This document shows, one piece after another, positions 46,511 through 55,297 of a stretch of 64,000 nt of DNA; within the stretch, counting starts at the first letter, position 1, and each line of letters starts with the position of its first letter. Both the position numbers and the translations under genes were made by a program. The notes beneath the pieces are model-generated. The model made no database searches. It was not told where the DNA came from and worked only from the letters and a program-made list of their open reading frames with translations. Source of the DNA: Romanomermis culicivorax (taxonomy: Eukaryota > Nematoda > Enoplea > Mermithida > Mermithidae); contig CAWUHX010000077.1 in the NCBI GenBank assembly GCA_963922205.1, positions 620,001 to 684,000 of the forward strand, written 5' to 3'.

Positions 46511-47233
46511 CTTTTCCAAATCCTAACCATCTAGACCTTGGTGTAATGCTTTTGGGTACCTTAATCTTTTTACCATCTACTGGGCTACTGGGGGAAGCAA
46601 ATGTTTCATCGCTTTCACTTCCAACATTTAACCTGGACTTATTTACAAAAAGATCTCGAGGCACATTCTCCTTTAAGAGGTTCTTTACAAACAATTCTGA
46701 CCCTATTGCTTGCTGACGCCTTGGACCAACTCTTGCTACATCAGAAATCAAATCAACAATGTTAGTTCCACTTATTTTGTTGCCTTTCAGAATCATTTCT
46801 CCTTTATCCGACCACTCCATGTGTGGATTATCTTTAGCATAATCATATAACATTTTGGCTTGACTATGCCATTTTTTGGTACAATTTTCATAGTTTTTTC
46901 ATGCAGCACATCTTTTCTCGGGGTAACATCAACAGTGCTTTCAGCAGTGTCTGGCTTTTTTTGCCTTGGTGTTATTTCTTCCAGATTAGGAATGGGGTGT
47001 TCTGCAACAGGTTCATTAACAGTCAACTCATAAGGTCTGGTTTGATCCTGCCTAGCCTGCCTATATCTGTGCAACACTTGATTGTATAAGATTATCTTTC
47101 TGTCAGAGGGCAATGACTTATTAGTTAAAATGTCATTCATTTCTTTATCCATAGCAGTCATTACATTAGCTGCTATATCCTCCCTATGACCAATGTCATG
47201 CGGTACAAGAATCATTTTATTTGTATGCATCAT
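46506..47233 (-). pseudogene. Polinton hypothetical protein, frameshifted
   Basis: Two frames make up one gene. The N-terminal frame (46793-47233) has KIILYNQVLHRYRQARQDQT. The C-terminal frame (46506-46853) has MEWSDKGEMILKGNKISGTN, IVDLISDVARV and NVPRDLFVNKSRLN. The second block is a recurrent motif in Polinton-type elements (W-x-x-x-GE...G-x-x-I-x-G(S/T)NI-x-DLI). The shift lies around 46855-46875. Its role is unknown; a virion or DNA-binding protein is possible. The start ATG at 47233 overlaps the previous stop as ATGA, and no TATA box was found just upstream. This gene therefore seems to depend on read-through of the upstream transcript. Confidence 0.6.
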
Positions 47234-47574
47234 CTCTTTATAATTGCATCAGCTAGTAATTGTCCAGCTATTCCTAAAATTGGTGCCAACAATACAGGCA
47301 AAAATCCACCTTTTTGTTCTAGAATGTCTTGTCTTTTGCTGAGACTTGTTTTCTCATCTGCTAATACTCGTAAATGTCCCTTGTGGGAACTTAATTTATT
47401 CAAGATATTTTTGTCAACTTTTATATTGCCTTCCAGGAAGTTGAGTATACATTCACACAAACAAAGTATCAGTTCACGATCAGTGGTGCTAATAATAGCT
47501 TTACGTTGCTTGGGTTTAGCCTTAGCTAGTACCCCGATGTAATCAATATTATGTCTAAGACGATCACAAGGCAT
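47230..47574 (-). CDS. Small Polinton protein with GGFLP hydrophobic tail
   Basis: The 114-residue protein has a charged helical N-terminal half (AKPKQRKAI, CLCECILNFLEGNIK). Then LSKRQDILEQKGGFLPVLLA leads into a hydrophobic C-terminal stretch (PILGIAGQLLADAII), probably membrane-interacting. This (L-x-x-KR...GGFLP) pattern is common in small proteins next to Polinton capsid genes; the role is unknown. I choose the ATG at 47574 because the TATA-like box TATAGAAGTT (47601-47610) lies 26 bases before it and would exclude the upstream codons. The stop overlaps the next ATG (ATGA). Confidence 0.65.
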   Translation of the reverse strand: MPCDRLRHNIDYIGVLAKAKPKQRKAIISTTDRELILCLCECILNFLEGNIKVDKNILNKLSSHKGHLRVLADEKTSLSKRQDILEQKGGFLPVLLAPILGIAGQLLADAIIKR

Positions 47575-47600
47575 TTTGACTAAACAACTGAAGAATAGAC

Positions 47601-47610
47601 AACTTCTATA
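47601..47610 (-). promoter_or_regulatory. TATAGAAGTT box of GGFLP gene
   Basis: One base from TATAAAAGTT, followed by G, 26 bases before the ATG. It overlaps the stop codon of the ATPase gene. Confidence 0.6.
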
Positions 47611-48229
47611 CTTTTGGCACATATATCATGGAAAATTTTGAGAAAATATCAGCTCTGAGTCTAAGTTTATCAGGTGTTGTTTGAAAAAGATCAATAATTA
47701 TATAACTGTATGGTCTAAATGTGGCATCTTCAAAAGACTCGAGAAAGTACTTTACCTTATCAGGAAACAACTGTCTTGCCAAAGTCTTTACTTGGAGTCT
47801 ATCTACAGGATTTTTCATCAAAACAAGGTACTCTGCATTTATTCTAGATGTTCTTAGACCCTCGAACAAAACATTTTGAACAATGTGTATCACAGACACA
47901 TTCATGTGATGACATCCATGAGTAAAAAGAATGTCGAGATGCTTATTTTTTGCCATTTCCTGCATCAGATCATCTAGTACAACAAGCTGGGGTACAGGAC
48001 TGAGCTCTCTAATCAAGTTCATGACAGGTAATCCCTGATAGAAGTTGACTCTGCCAGACAAGTCATTGTAGACTGGCTGCTTCTCACTAAAGAACCAGTG
48101 AATATGTTCAGGAACCGGTTCCATCAAGTACTTAAAATTTAGTACTAAATTCTTTACAAAGGTTGTTTTACCCGCTTTTGCAGGGCCAGCAACAATACAT
48201 GTAAAGGGGTGATTATATTTTATAGCCAT
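47606..48229 (-). CDS. Genome-packaging ATPase (FtsK/HerA type)
   Basis: The 207-residue ATPase should pump Polinton DNA into capsids. Walker A is GPAKAGKTT (residues 15-23) and Walker B is LVVLDDL (about residue 85). The family sequence SVIHIVQNVLFEGLRTSRIN, with a polar Q-N sensor, follows, then AEYLVLMKNPVDRLQVKTLA. The C-terminus has PYSYIIIDLFQTTPDKLRLR. The length is normal for Polinton ATPases. I use the ATG at 48229 (MAIKYNHPF) because the TATA box at 48255-48264 lies only 25 bases upstream and overlaps the earlier ATG. The frame is intact. Confidence 0.92.
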   Translation of the reverse strand: MAIKYNHPFTCIVAGPAKAGKTTFVKNLVLNFKYLMEPVPEHIHWFFSEKQPVYNDLSGRVNFYQGLPVMNLIRELSPVPQLVVLDDLMQEMAKNKHLDILFTHGCHHMNVSVIHIVQNVLFEGLRTSRINAEYLVLMKNPVDRLQVKTLARQLFPDKVKYFLESFEDATFRPYSYIIIDLFQTTPDKLRLRADIFSKFSMIYVPKV

Positions 48230-48254
48230 GTTTTTTTTTCTTCTATAGATTCTC

Positions 48255-48264
48255 AACTTTTATA
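48255..48264 (-). promoter_or_regulatory. TATAAAAGTT box of ATPase gene
   Basis: Exact TATAAAAGTTGAG on the minus strand, 25 bases before the ATG. Confidence 0.75.
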
Positions 48265-48377
48265 ATATGCAACATGCTGAAAATACCAGCAATTGTGCTT
48301 CAATTTGTTTTTCTCTTAATTTTTTTCTTGTTTTTTATTTTTCATCACAATATTTAATCAAAATTATCACAATATAA

Positions 48378-48707
48378 TTAGGGTATATCTATACCTTCAT
48401 CATTGTATTTTTGCATGGCTTCTGGACTCAGATTCATCCAGATTTCAAACAAAAGGGGTCCAGCACTGCAGATTTTTATCAAACCCTCTAGTGCCTTGGC
48501 AAAATGCCAAAACCCTGTCAATTTTCTCTTACCCATAAGATGATCCAGTTCATTGGCCACTTTAGCCAAAATCTTCCATTCATGCTTGTAGCCATCATTT
48601 ATTTGATCCCAAAAATATGAGGCAAATCTGGCCACATCTTTTTGAGTATAAAGTCTTTTGAGAAAAGTGCCCATACTCAGTGCAATATTTAAAAAAATAC
48701 CTTCCAT
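48378..48707 (-). CDS. Hypothetical 109-residue Polinton protein
   Basis: The frame opens MEGIFLNIALSMGTFLKRLY and continues with mixed helical sequence (DVARFASYFWDQINDGYKHE, GFWHFAKALEGLIKICSAGP). I recognise no domain. It has no signal peptide in the strict sense, though residues 1-15 are hydrophobic. A TATATAAGTT box lies 63 bases upstream. It lies between the ATPase and the CxxC protein, and the unbroken frame with its own box supports a real gene. The role is unknown. Confidence 0.5.
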   Translation of the reverse strand: MEGIFLNIALSMGTFLKRLYTQKDVARFASYFWDQINDGYKHEWKILAKVANELDHLMGKRKLTGFWHFAKALEGLIKICSAGPLLFEIWMNLSPEAMQKYNDEGIDIP

Positions 48708-48770
48708 TTTGAAAAAGTGACTAAACTGTAGAAGGAAAAGTTTGAAGACTGAAGACTAAGGAGAATTCAC

Positions 48771-48780
48771 AACTTATATA
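48771..48780 (-). promoter_or_regulatory. TATATAAGTT box of 109-residue gene
   Basis: TATATAAGTTGTG on the minus strand, one change from TATAAAAGTTG, 63 bases before the ATG. Confidence 0.55.
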
Positions 48781-48819
48781 CATAAAAAATGTTACAGAAT
48801 ACTTGCAAATCACATATCA

Positions 48820-49095
48820 CTAGTTTACTGTAGGCTTGAAGATGAGTGCCTGTCTATCAGCCAGCTGCTTCTTTAGTACAGCCGTGCCAGCTTCCTGCAA
48901 TGCCTTATTGTATTCTAGACATTTTGGGCACATTTCAATAGTAAAGAATGTTTTACCCTGCGACAACTGGAAACATTCCCGTTCAGAGCTGTTCTTTTGA
49001 CAAAAATAACACAGTTCAATCATTAAGGGATACATGGCTCTTGGCAAGTTTCGAGCGCAGAGTTCAATAGGAGCTTTAACTTTTTTCGATTCCAT
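48820..49095 (-). CDS. Small zinc-ribbon-like protein
   Basis: The 91-residue frame contains two CxxC pairs, CYFCQK (about residues 29-34) and CPKCLE (about 56-61), 27 residues apart, plus a nearby CARN. This is typical of a zinc ribbon. The C-terminal third is helical and Ala/Leu/Lys-rich. No closer family can be named. The ATG at 49095 follows a TATAAGCAACTT box (49127-49138) by 35 bases. A transcription or DNA-binding role is possible given the ribbon, but this is inference. Confidence 0.55.
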   Translation of the reverse strand: MESKKVKAPIELCARNLPRAMYPLMIELCYFCQKNSSERECFQLSQGKTFFTIEMCPKCLEYNKALQEAGTAVLKKQLADRQALIFKPTVN

Positions 49096-49126
49096 TCTAG
49101 TTAATCAAATGATTAAAATAATTTTG

Positions 49127-49138
49127 AAGTTGCTTATA
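49127..49138 (-). promoter_or_regulatory. TATA-like box of zinc-ribbon gene
   Basis: Minus strand TATAAGCAACTT, 35 bases before the ATG. It is a variant of the common box with a displaced AACTT. Confidence 0.45.
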
Positions 49139-49206
49139 TGCTGAAATATCAGGCACATGTAAAAATTTTTAGACCTGCAAATCATTGTTTAATTTTCATA
49201 CTGTAG

Positions 49207-50271
49207 CTATAGTTTTATCAAGTCTGTCACCCAACTATTGAATTTATCTGGGTGACCCTTCCATTTAACAAAGTATTCAGTTTTCCCAGCCTTTTTTCTC
49301 TTTGGTATAATCTTTTCTATAATGCAGACGTCTGTAATCTCATCAACTTTCTTTAATTCTGGCTCATAAAAGATACCCTGTATGACTTCTCCCAGCTGAT
49401 CTTCTACCATATATACAGGAGGATATCTAGCTTTTTGCTCACGAATCACAAAAACTTCATCACTCCAATTGGGAGTGTAACTCTTCTCAAGAGTCATTTT
49501 GACCTTGCTTATGCGTACCTTGTCACCAGGGACCAGTTTAAATTGTACACTGGACTTACATTTCCTGAAAAGCTTTTCAACAATTTCAGCTTTATTCTCA
49601 TCAGTAACATCAATGGGAGCAACACCTATGGTCCTATGCCTAGTCGAGTTGTAAGAGCTTAGCAGGAGGGGTAGAATGTTTAGGTACTTGTATGTATTAT
49701 TTTGAGTAAAATGACGCCACATTCTTTCCTTTAAAGTTCTATTGAACCGCTCAACAATGCTAGCCTTAGTTTCACTAGCAGTTATGAAAAAACTAATGCC
49801 AAGTTTCTTTAATAAGGCCTGGAAGGCTTTGTTTGTGAACTCTGTACCAGCATCAGTCTGTATTTTTTGTGGCTTTCTGCCAGATTTCAAAATTGTTTGA
49901 AAGGCATGCAAAATAGATGATGTATTTTTATTTTTCAAGGGTACAGACCATGCAAATTTCGACAGGACATCTATACAATTTAAAAGGAATTTTTATCCAT
50001 CATTATGCTTGGCGAGTGAACTGAGGTCTGCAAGATCCATTTGCCACTGCTCATCAATATCAGTAACTAGAACATTATTCCTGGGTAAATGGCGCCTAGC
50101 ATACTTGTGTACAGTATATGTTGGCTGTTTCTGTAACCATTCCTTAACAGAATGCAGAGTGACTCTTGGATCACTAGATTTTGCCTGTCATAACAGGTTC
50201 TGAACACTACAATACCCTGTACTTGGGTTGAAGTATATGCTTCCAAAGAGCTTGTCCATTTTTTCAAGCAT
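49207..50271 (-). pseudogene. Polinton retroviral-type integrase, two nonsense codons
   Basis: The DDE integrase that inserts Polintons is read in one frame of 354 codons from ATG 50271. The first catalytic Asp is in QMDLADLSS (about residue 79), the second in KIQTDAGTEF (140) and the Glu in SIVERFNRTLKE (174). A chromodomain closes the protein (IIPKRKKAGKTEYFVKWKGH, then FNSWVTDLI) and would bind histone tails. The frame is cut by TGA at 50188-50190 and TAA at 49993-49995, with no frameshift, so inactivation looks recent. The uninterrupted C-terminal part starts at 49938. A TATAAATAAAAGTT box lies just upstream. Confidence 0.88.
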
Positions 50272-50281
50272 GCTGCTGTCA

Positions 50282-50295
50282 AACTTTTATTTATA
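50282..50295 (-). promoter_or_regulatory. TATA box of integrase gene
   Basis: TATAAATAAAAGTT on the minus strand. Its TATA core lies about 20 bases before the ATG at 50271. Confidence 0.55.
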
Positions 50296-50506
50296 CATCT
50301 GCAAGATTGAATCTGACACTTTTTCTACTAGTTTTAGGTTTTTTGGTGAACAGGTTCTCCAAATATCTCCTTAACAATTTCAATAGAGTCAGTATTGTTA
50401 GTATAGCCAATAGAGCCACACAATGCCATATCTCAGTAAAAACTGTTTTCCCATTATGCCTTTCCAGGCAAGCTAGAAAATGTCCAATAGTGTGGTTAGC
50501 ATCCAT
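50291..50506 (-). CDS. Small single-pass membrane protein
   Basis: The 71-residue frame has a central hydrophobic helix (about residues 27-46, HCVALLAILTILTLLKLL) followed by a basic tail (RRYLENLFTKKPKTSRKSVR). This suits a type II or tail-in-cytosol membrane peptide. An exact TATAAAAGTT box is 28 bases upstream. It is the first minus-strand gene, divergent from the polymerase. Its function is unknown; small membrane proteins are common in Polinton-like viruses. Confidence 0.55.
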   Translation of the reverse strand: MDANHTIGHFLACLERHNGKTVFTEIWHCVALLAILTILTLLKLLRRYLENLFTKKPKTSRKSVRFNLADV

Positions 50507-50534
50507 GTTTTTTCTTCATTTTAGAGAGCCAGCC

Positions 50535-50544
50535 AACTTTTATA
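50535..50544 (-). promoter_or_regulatory. TATAAAAGTT box of membrane-peptide gene
   Basis: Exact TATAAAAGTTGGC on the minus strand, 28 bases before the ATG. Confidence 0.75.
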
Positions 50545-51040
50545 GCCACCAATCAATTTTCAAAGAGAGCCAGTTGTTGTTTATTTACCTAAACTTTATT
50601 GATTGAAAACCTTCCCACTACATGAAACATTTTATGTAGAGTCTGGCATGTTTTTCCACTAGTGAAAGTAGCAAAGAGATCAAATTGAAAGAGCAGTGAG
50701 GTACAGTATTAGAAGCTCAAGTGATTCACATGCTCATTGTTGTGAATCAAGGCCTGCTAAAAGGCAAGAAATACTTTTATACAAAGATAGTTGGGAAAAT
50801 GACTCATAAGGTGACTGCTTGTCTAAAGAAAAGTGACGTAAGCAAGAAAGTTTTTATATGTGCATTTTGATTGAATTTGACTTGAAAGACAGATCAAGAA
50901 GTGAGATAAGAAAAAACCAGAAAAAACCAGTTTATTTCAGTATGAATCATCAGAAAAAGTGAGAAAGATGTGACATTTGATGGAATAGATCAGTAGGTTT
51001 TGCTGTTCCACTAAGCCTACAGTACTCCTGCCCATAAGAG
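50545..51040. other. Divergent promoter region, integrase/polymerase side
   Basis: No gene is visible between the minus-strand block and the polymerase. It contains further ATACTTTTATAC and TTTTTATATG words (about 50770 and 50853) that resemble the TATA motif in either orientation. Confidence 0.4.
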
Positions 51041-51050
51041 TATAAAAGCA
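51041..51050 (+). promoter_or_regulatory. TATA box of DNA polymerase gene
   Basis: TATAAAAGCA on the plus strand, 63 bases before the ATG at 51114. It places the transcript start near 51070, downstream of which the first ATG is 51114. Confidence 0.65.
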
Positions 51051-51113
51051 AAAAAATTTGAGGAAAGCTCATTTGTGATTTTTATCAAGTTAAAGAAAGG
51101 TCGGATTGTTAAA

Positions 51114-52757
51114 ATGGATGTTAAAAATTTTTTGTGCAACAAATGTGGAAGAAGCTTTGGCGAAAAACAATATTTGAATGGACATATGGCTGCATCACAC
51201 GAAGGGAGACGATTTAAATGCCCTCAATGTGGCTCAATGTTTACACAAATGAAAGGATTGAAGAATCATTACCAGAAACAACATCAAGAATTTAATTGCC
51301 TGTATTGTGGAACCAGCTTTTGCAACCAACAAGCATTATTTTCCCCTATGCATAATGGTAGCTGCTTGATGGTCAAACCAGAAGAGGGAAATTCAATGGA
51401 ATTGATGGATGAAAAACCAACTACAAGTGGACTTATGATTCCCGAAGATGAAGAAACACCAATGGAGCTGAGTGAATACCCAGAAGAAATGCAGAGAGAA
51501 ATCAATAATTATTGGCGACTTATTCGAACCAATCAGTACACTTCCAACCTACTGGAGCATACTTACAATTATAGATGGGCGGCTACCAATGGAGACCTTA
51601 AAAGGATGATTTACAACATTTACCAGTCAGAAAAGGAATGTTTTCGTATTGATGCTGCAATTGGATGCTTGTTGAAAAATTGGGAAACAGGTGAGTACAA
51701 ATATTGGTATGCATGCCAGAATAACTATACACTGTTAAACCATCCTGTTTTGATCAAAAATGGGGAGGATGTGCAGCAATTAACTGGGACTATGAAAAAA
51801 ATTGATTTTGAAGAAAAATTTACACGCCCTGATACAAAATGGTCTCTTGCCCTCATCACAAATGTTGAATTCTATGTCATGCCACAAAAAAGCTTTGTGG
51901 CTGGTTGCAAAGACTCCCATTTACCTGACCCACTCGTCTACCAGACCCACAATATTATTGGTATGACCCAAGATGGTCAGAGAAACAGATTTAAAGATAA
52001 TCTTTGTCTTTTTCGTTGCTTAGCCCAAGGAATTTTTGGCAGTTTTGAAGATAAAAGGCGTGTTTTTCAGCTCTTTGTAAAGTATTGCCAAAAGAAGAAT
52101 ATCCCATCAGTTGTAGATTACTTTTCCGGGGTTCCATACACAGATTTGGAAATGATTGAGAAATTATTCCTCATTGATATACAGGTTTATCACTATGATC
52201 TTGCTAAAAATATGGCCATTTGCTGGAAAAATGTTATTCCACAATATGAAAAACTTATAAATTTGGATGTTCCATTTGATGACAGTAGGCGTGCTCACTA
52301 TAGTTATATTGTCAATATAGATCAATATGCAAAACGGTATTCTTGTATTTTTTGCAGTCATCTCTTTAGAGAACGTGAAAAACTTAATGAGCATACAAAA
52401 GACCATTGCCACGAGGGTAAAACAATCCATAAATTTCCTGGTGGTGTATATACAGTGGAAAAATCCGTTTTTGAACAGCTAGATGAAATAGAAATTTTTG
52501 TAGATAGAACATATCGTTTGTGTCCCTTTTATGCAGTTTTTGACTTTGAAGCCCTTCTTGTAAAAACTTCTGAGCAAACATCTGATAAATTAACTTTTGT
52601 TGCTCAGCATCAACCTGTGTCATGTGTTATAGCAACTAATATTTCTGGATTTGCTCCAATTTGTTTTGTTGAAGATGATCCAGATGTTTTGGTCAAAAAA
52701 ATGGTGGGTCATCTAGAACTGATTAGCTTCAGACAAAATGAAATTTTGACTAATTAG
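51114..52757 (+). CDS. Polinton DNA polymerase B, N-terminal part
   Basis: This is the first half of the protein-primed replicative polymerase. It begins with three Cys/His fingers (residues about 7-80: CNKCGRSF, CPQCGSMF, CLYCGTSF). An acidic linker and the block MQREINNYWRLIRTNQYTSN follow, then HTYNYRWAATNGDLKRM. RNRFKDNLCLFRCLAQGIFG is at about residues 293-312. A further Cys/His motif (CIFCSHLF) and the exonuclease I motif FDFEALLV (about residue 476) come next. The frame stops at 52757. The next 100 bases hold coding-like sequence in another frame (CKAYIEELYDQKTMAKSNF), so a shift and probably a deletion separate it from the catalytic half. The ATG at 51114 is chosen from the TATA position. 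Confidence 0.85.
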   Translation: MDVKNFLCNKCGRSFGEKQYLNGHMAASHEGRRFKCPQCGSMFTQMKGLKNHYQKQHQEFNCLYCGTSFCNQQALFSPMHNGSCLMVKPEEGNSMELMDEKPTTSGLMIPEDEETPMELSEYPEEMQREINNYWRLIRTNQYTSNLLEHTYNYRWAATNGDLKRMIYNIYQSEKECFRIDAAIGCLLKNWETGEYKYWYACQNNYTLLNHPVLIKNGEDVQQLTGTMKKIDFEEKFTRPDTKWSLALITNVEFYVMPQKSFVAGCKDSHLPDPLVYQTHNIIGMTQDGQRNRFKDNLCLFRCLAQGIFGSFEDKRRVFQLFVKYCQKKNIPSVVDYFSGVPYTDLEMIEKLFLIDIQVYHYDLAKNMAICWKNVIPQYEKLINLDVPFDDSRRAHYSYIVNIDQYAKRYSCIFCSHLFREREKLNEHTKDHCHEGKTIHKFPGGVYTVEKSVFEQLDEIEIFVDRTYRLCPFYAVFDFEALLVKTSEQTSDKLTFVAQHQPVSCVIATNISGFAPICFVEDDPDVLVKKMVGHLELISFRQNEILTN

Positions 52758-52860
52758 TATAACTAGTATTCCAACATTTAGAAGGTATGATAGAAAGTTG
52801 TAAGGCCTACATTGAAGAACTGTATGATCAAAAAACCATGGCCAAAAGCAATTTTGGGAA

Positions 52861-55104
52861 ATGGGTCCTACCAAAAGTCTCAGATTCTTGGATATCTCCC
52901 TGTATTTAGCCCCTGGTTTTAGTTTAGACACCTTTATGAAGGCTTATGGGGCATCCCTTAGCAAAGCCAAATTCCCCTATGAGTATTTGGATGCCTTTGA
53001 AAAGCTTTATGAGAAATCACTGCCACCCCCACAAGCATTTTACAGTTCTTTGAGAAAAGAATCCATTTCTGATGAGGACTATCAACTATGCCAAAAGTAC
53101 TGGAGAGAGAATGGAATGGAAAACTTGAAAGATTTTTTAATTTTTCACAATCTTCGGGATGTTGTGCCTTTTCTAGAAGCTGTTACAATGATGATGAAGC
53201 TCTATTGGGAAAAATTTGGAATCGATATTTTCAGAGAAGCAATGTCTCTGCCTGGGGTTACTGAGAGATACCTGTTCAAAAGCATTAAAGACACACACTT
53301 TGCCCTCTTTTCTGAAAATTCAAAAGATCTTCATTATTCCTTAAAATCCGGTATGAGGGGTGGTCTGGCGATGGTGATGACCCGACTGGCAATCAAGGAT
53401 AAGACATTCATTCCGAATAATCCCAAAAAACTAGTCAAATCAATAATTGGGCTTGATTTTAATGCCCTCTACCTCTGGGCGCAGTCTATGCCTACACCCA
53501 CAGGATTTTTTGATCAGTGGGTCTGTCAGGGTGAAAAATTTCAAAAAGTAAACAGTTCTAAAAAAGTTTCTGTTGAATGGTTAGAAAAGATGAGTTGGGA
53601 ATGTGGCCATTTCATTCAACACCTTGGAAATGGCAAAGAAAAGTGCATAGGCCTGAGGCATTTACCTGATGAGGGTTACTGCCAGGACACGAACACCATA
53701 TATGAATTTTATGGGTGTTACTGGCATTGTCACAACTGCAACTTCAGCAAGCCAAATAAACAAAAGGATAGCAATGATGAGCATGCTAAAAGAGAGGAAA
53801 AGGAGGCATATATAAAATCACTAGGCTACAACTTGGCAACCATCTGGGAGTGCCAATGGGACAACCAGCACCAAGCTTACATTAATCAAAGAGCTAAATT
53901 GTGTCCAAATTTTTTTAGAAAATTTCAATTTCAAAAATACGTTAATAAAAATCTTATGGAAAAATCAATTACAGATGGCTCTGTTTTTGGGTTTGCAAAA
54001 GTCGATATTTCTACACCAGACCATCTAAAAGAAAAATATGCCGATTTTCCTCCAATAATAAAGCATGCAGAAGTGGGACGAAATGATGCTGGTGACTTCA
54101 TGAAGCAGTATGCTGAAAATACCAACCAGCTAAGACAACCAAGAAAAAACCTTATCAGTAGGTACTTTGGCAAGGAGATCATGGTTTCTACACCCATGAT
54201 CCAATTTTTGGTAAAACATGATCTGATACTTGATAAGGTCCATGAAGTTATTCAATTTGACGAGGCAACACCTTTTGAAGCATTCCATGACAAAGTTACC
54301 AAGCACAGACGGGAAGGAGATACCAATCCCGAGCTAGCAATGATTGCTGATACGTTTAAATTACTAGGCAACACAGGATATGGAAAAACATTGACCAATA
54401 AGGAGAGTCATATGGATGTCTCCTACCTAGATTATGAAAAGGCTGCTGAGCTAGGCCTCAGCACTTACGTCAAGAAAATAAAATGCATAACTGAAAAGTG
54501 TTATGAAGTCCACATGCAGAAAAAAGAAATTGTTTTAGACTTGCCCATTGTAGTGGGCCTTTCAGTCTATAATTGGGCAAAGGTCAGAATGTTGGAGTTC
54601 TTCTATGATGTGCTCCAAAAGTATTTTGACCCTGCTGATTATCAGTGTATGGAAACAGACACTGACAGCATCTACCTGGCAATATCAGCTGAACACTTTT
54701 TGGATATTGTAAAGCCAGAACTAAAAAGTGAATTTTTGACTCAAGTCTACCCGAATTGGTTTGCGACAAACCCTGAACAGAAACGAACCCCTGGATTACT
54801 GAAAGAAGAACGGCGTAGAACAGCTATGTGTTGTTTTTCCCCCAAAACATACATTGGGGTCGGAAAAGGTGAGAAAAAGACAAGTTGTAAAGGTCTCATG
54901 AAAAAAATAAATAATCTCACCTTTGAAAAATATCTTTCTGTTCTGGAGACCAGGGAACCCTGGAATGGTGAAAATATAGGGTTCAGGTTGCAGGGAGACA
55001 GCAAAATATGGAGGTACATGCAACAGAAGCAGGGTCTCCCATTCCTTTATGTAAAAAGGAAGGTCTTAGATGATGGCATAACAACTGTGCCATTGGGCTT
55101 ATGA
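52861..55104 (+). CDS. Polinton DNA polymerase B, catalytic part
   Basis: The second half starts where the family reads LRFLDISLYLAPGFSLDTFM and includes the palm. Motif A is GLDFNALYLWAQ (about residue 197), motif B is KLLGNTGYGKTL (about 499) and motif C is ETDTDSIYLA (about 598), followed by the SPKTYIGVGK lysine-tyrosine region. An endonuclease-like insert, IYEFYGCYWHCHNC...GYNLATIWECQWD, lies at about residues 278-335. The catalytic motifs are intact. The exonuclease II region expected between this part and 51114-52757 is not found, so the gene is probably disrupted by a deletion of about 100 codons plus frameshifts. Its ATG at 52861 is internal and not the true start. Confidence 0.88.
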   Translation: MGPTKSLRFLDISLYLAPGFSLDTFMKAYGASLSKAKFPYEYLDAFEKLYEKSLPPPQAFYSSLRKESISDEDYQLCQKYWRENGMENLKDFLIFHNLRDVVPFLEAVTMMMKLYWEKFGIDIFREAMSLPGVTERYLFKSIKDTHFALFSENSKDLHYSLKSGMRGGLAMVMTRLAIKDKTFIPNNPKKLVKSIIGLDFNALYLWAQSMPTPTGFFDQWVCQGEKFQKVNSSKKVSVEWLEKMSWECGHFIQHLGNGKEKCIGLRHLPDEGYCQDTNTIYEFYGCYWHCHNCNFSKPNKQKDSNDEHAKREEKEAYIKSLGYNLATIWECQWDNQHQAYINQRAKLCPNFFRKFQFQKYVNKNLMEKSITDGSVFGFAKVDISTPDHLKEKYADFPPIIKHAEVGRNDAGDFMKQYAENTNQLRQPRKNLISRYFGKEIMVSTPMIQFLVKHDLILDKVHEVIQFDEATPFEAFHDKVTKHRREGDTNPELAMIADTFKLLGNTGYGKTLTNKESHMDVSYLDYEKAAELGLSTYVKKIKCITEKCYEVHMQKKEIVLDLPIVVGLSVYNWAKVRMLEFFYDVLQKYFDPADYQCMETDTDSIYLAISAEHFLDIVKPELKSEFLTQVYPNWFATNPEQKRTPGLLKEERRRTAMCCFSPKTYIGVGKGEKKTSCKGLMKKINNLTFEKYLSVLETREPWNGENIGFRLQGDSKIWRYMQQKQGLPFLYVKRKVLDDGITTVPLGL

Positions 55105-55170
55105 ATATTTTTATTCTTGTTTTTTTATTATTCTCATATCTTTTCTTATTCTCATATTTTGCTATATCAG

Positions 55171-55198
55171 CTCCTACAATGTAGGAGTCATTTTTTTT
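55171..55198 (+). terminator. Hairpin plus T-run after polymerase gene
   Basis: CTCCTACAATGTAGGAG is a perfect 8-bp stem with one loop base, followed after three bases by eight T. It begins 67 bases beyond the polymerase stop. The form recalls an intrinsic terminator. It could instead be a 3'-processing signal or chance. Confidence 0.4.
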
Positions 55199-55297
55199 AC
55201 ATATTTATTTATCATTTTTATGTGTTTGTATTTGTCTGTTTTTATATGTTCATGTATTTGTCTTGCTTCTGCTATACAGAAGTAAAGCTTCTACAGG

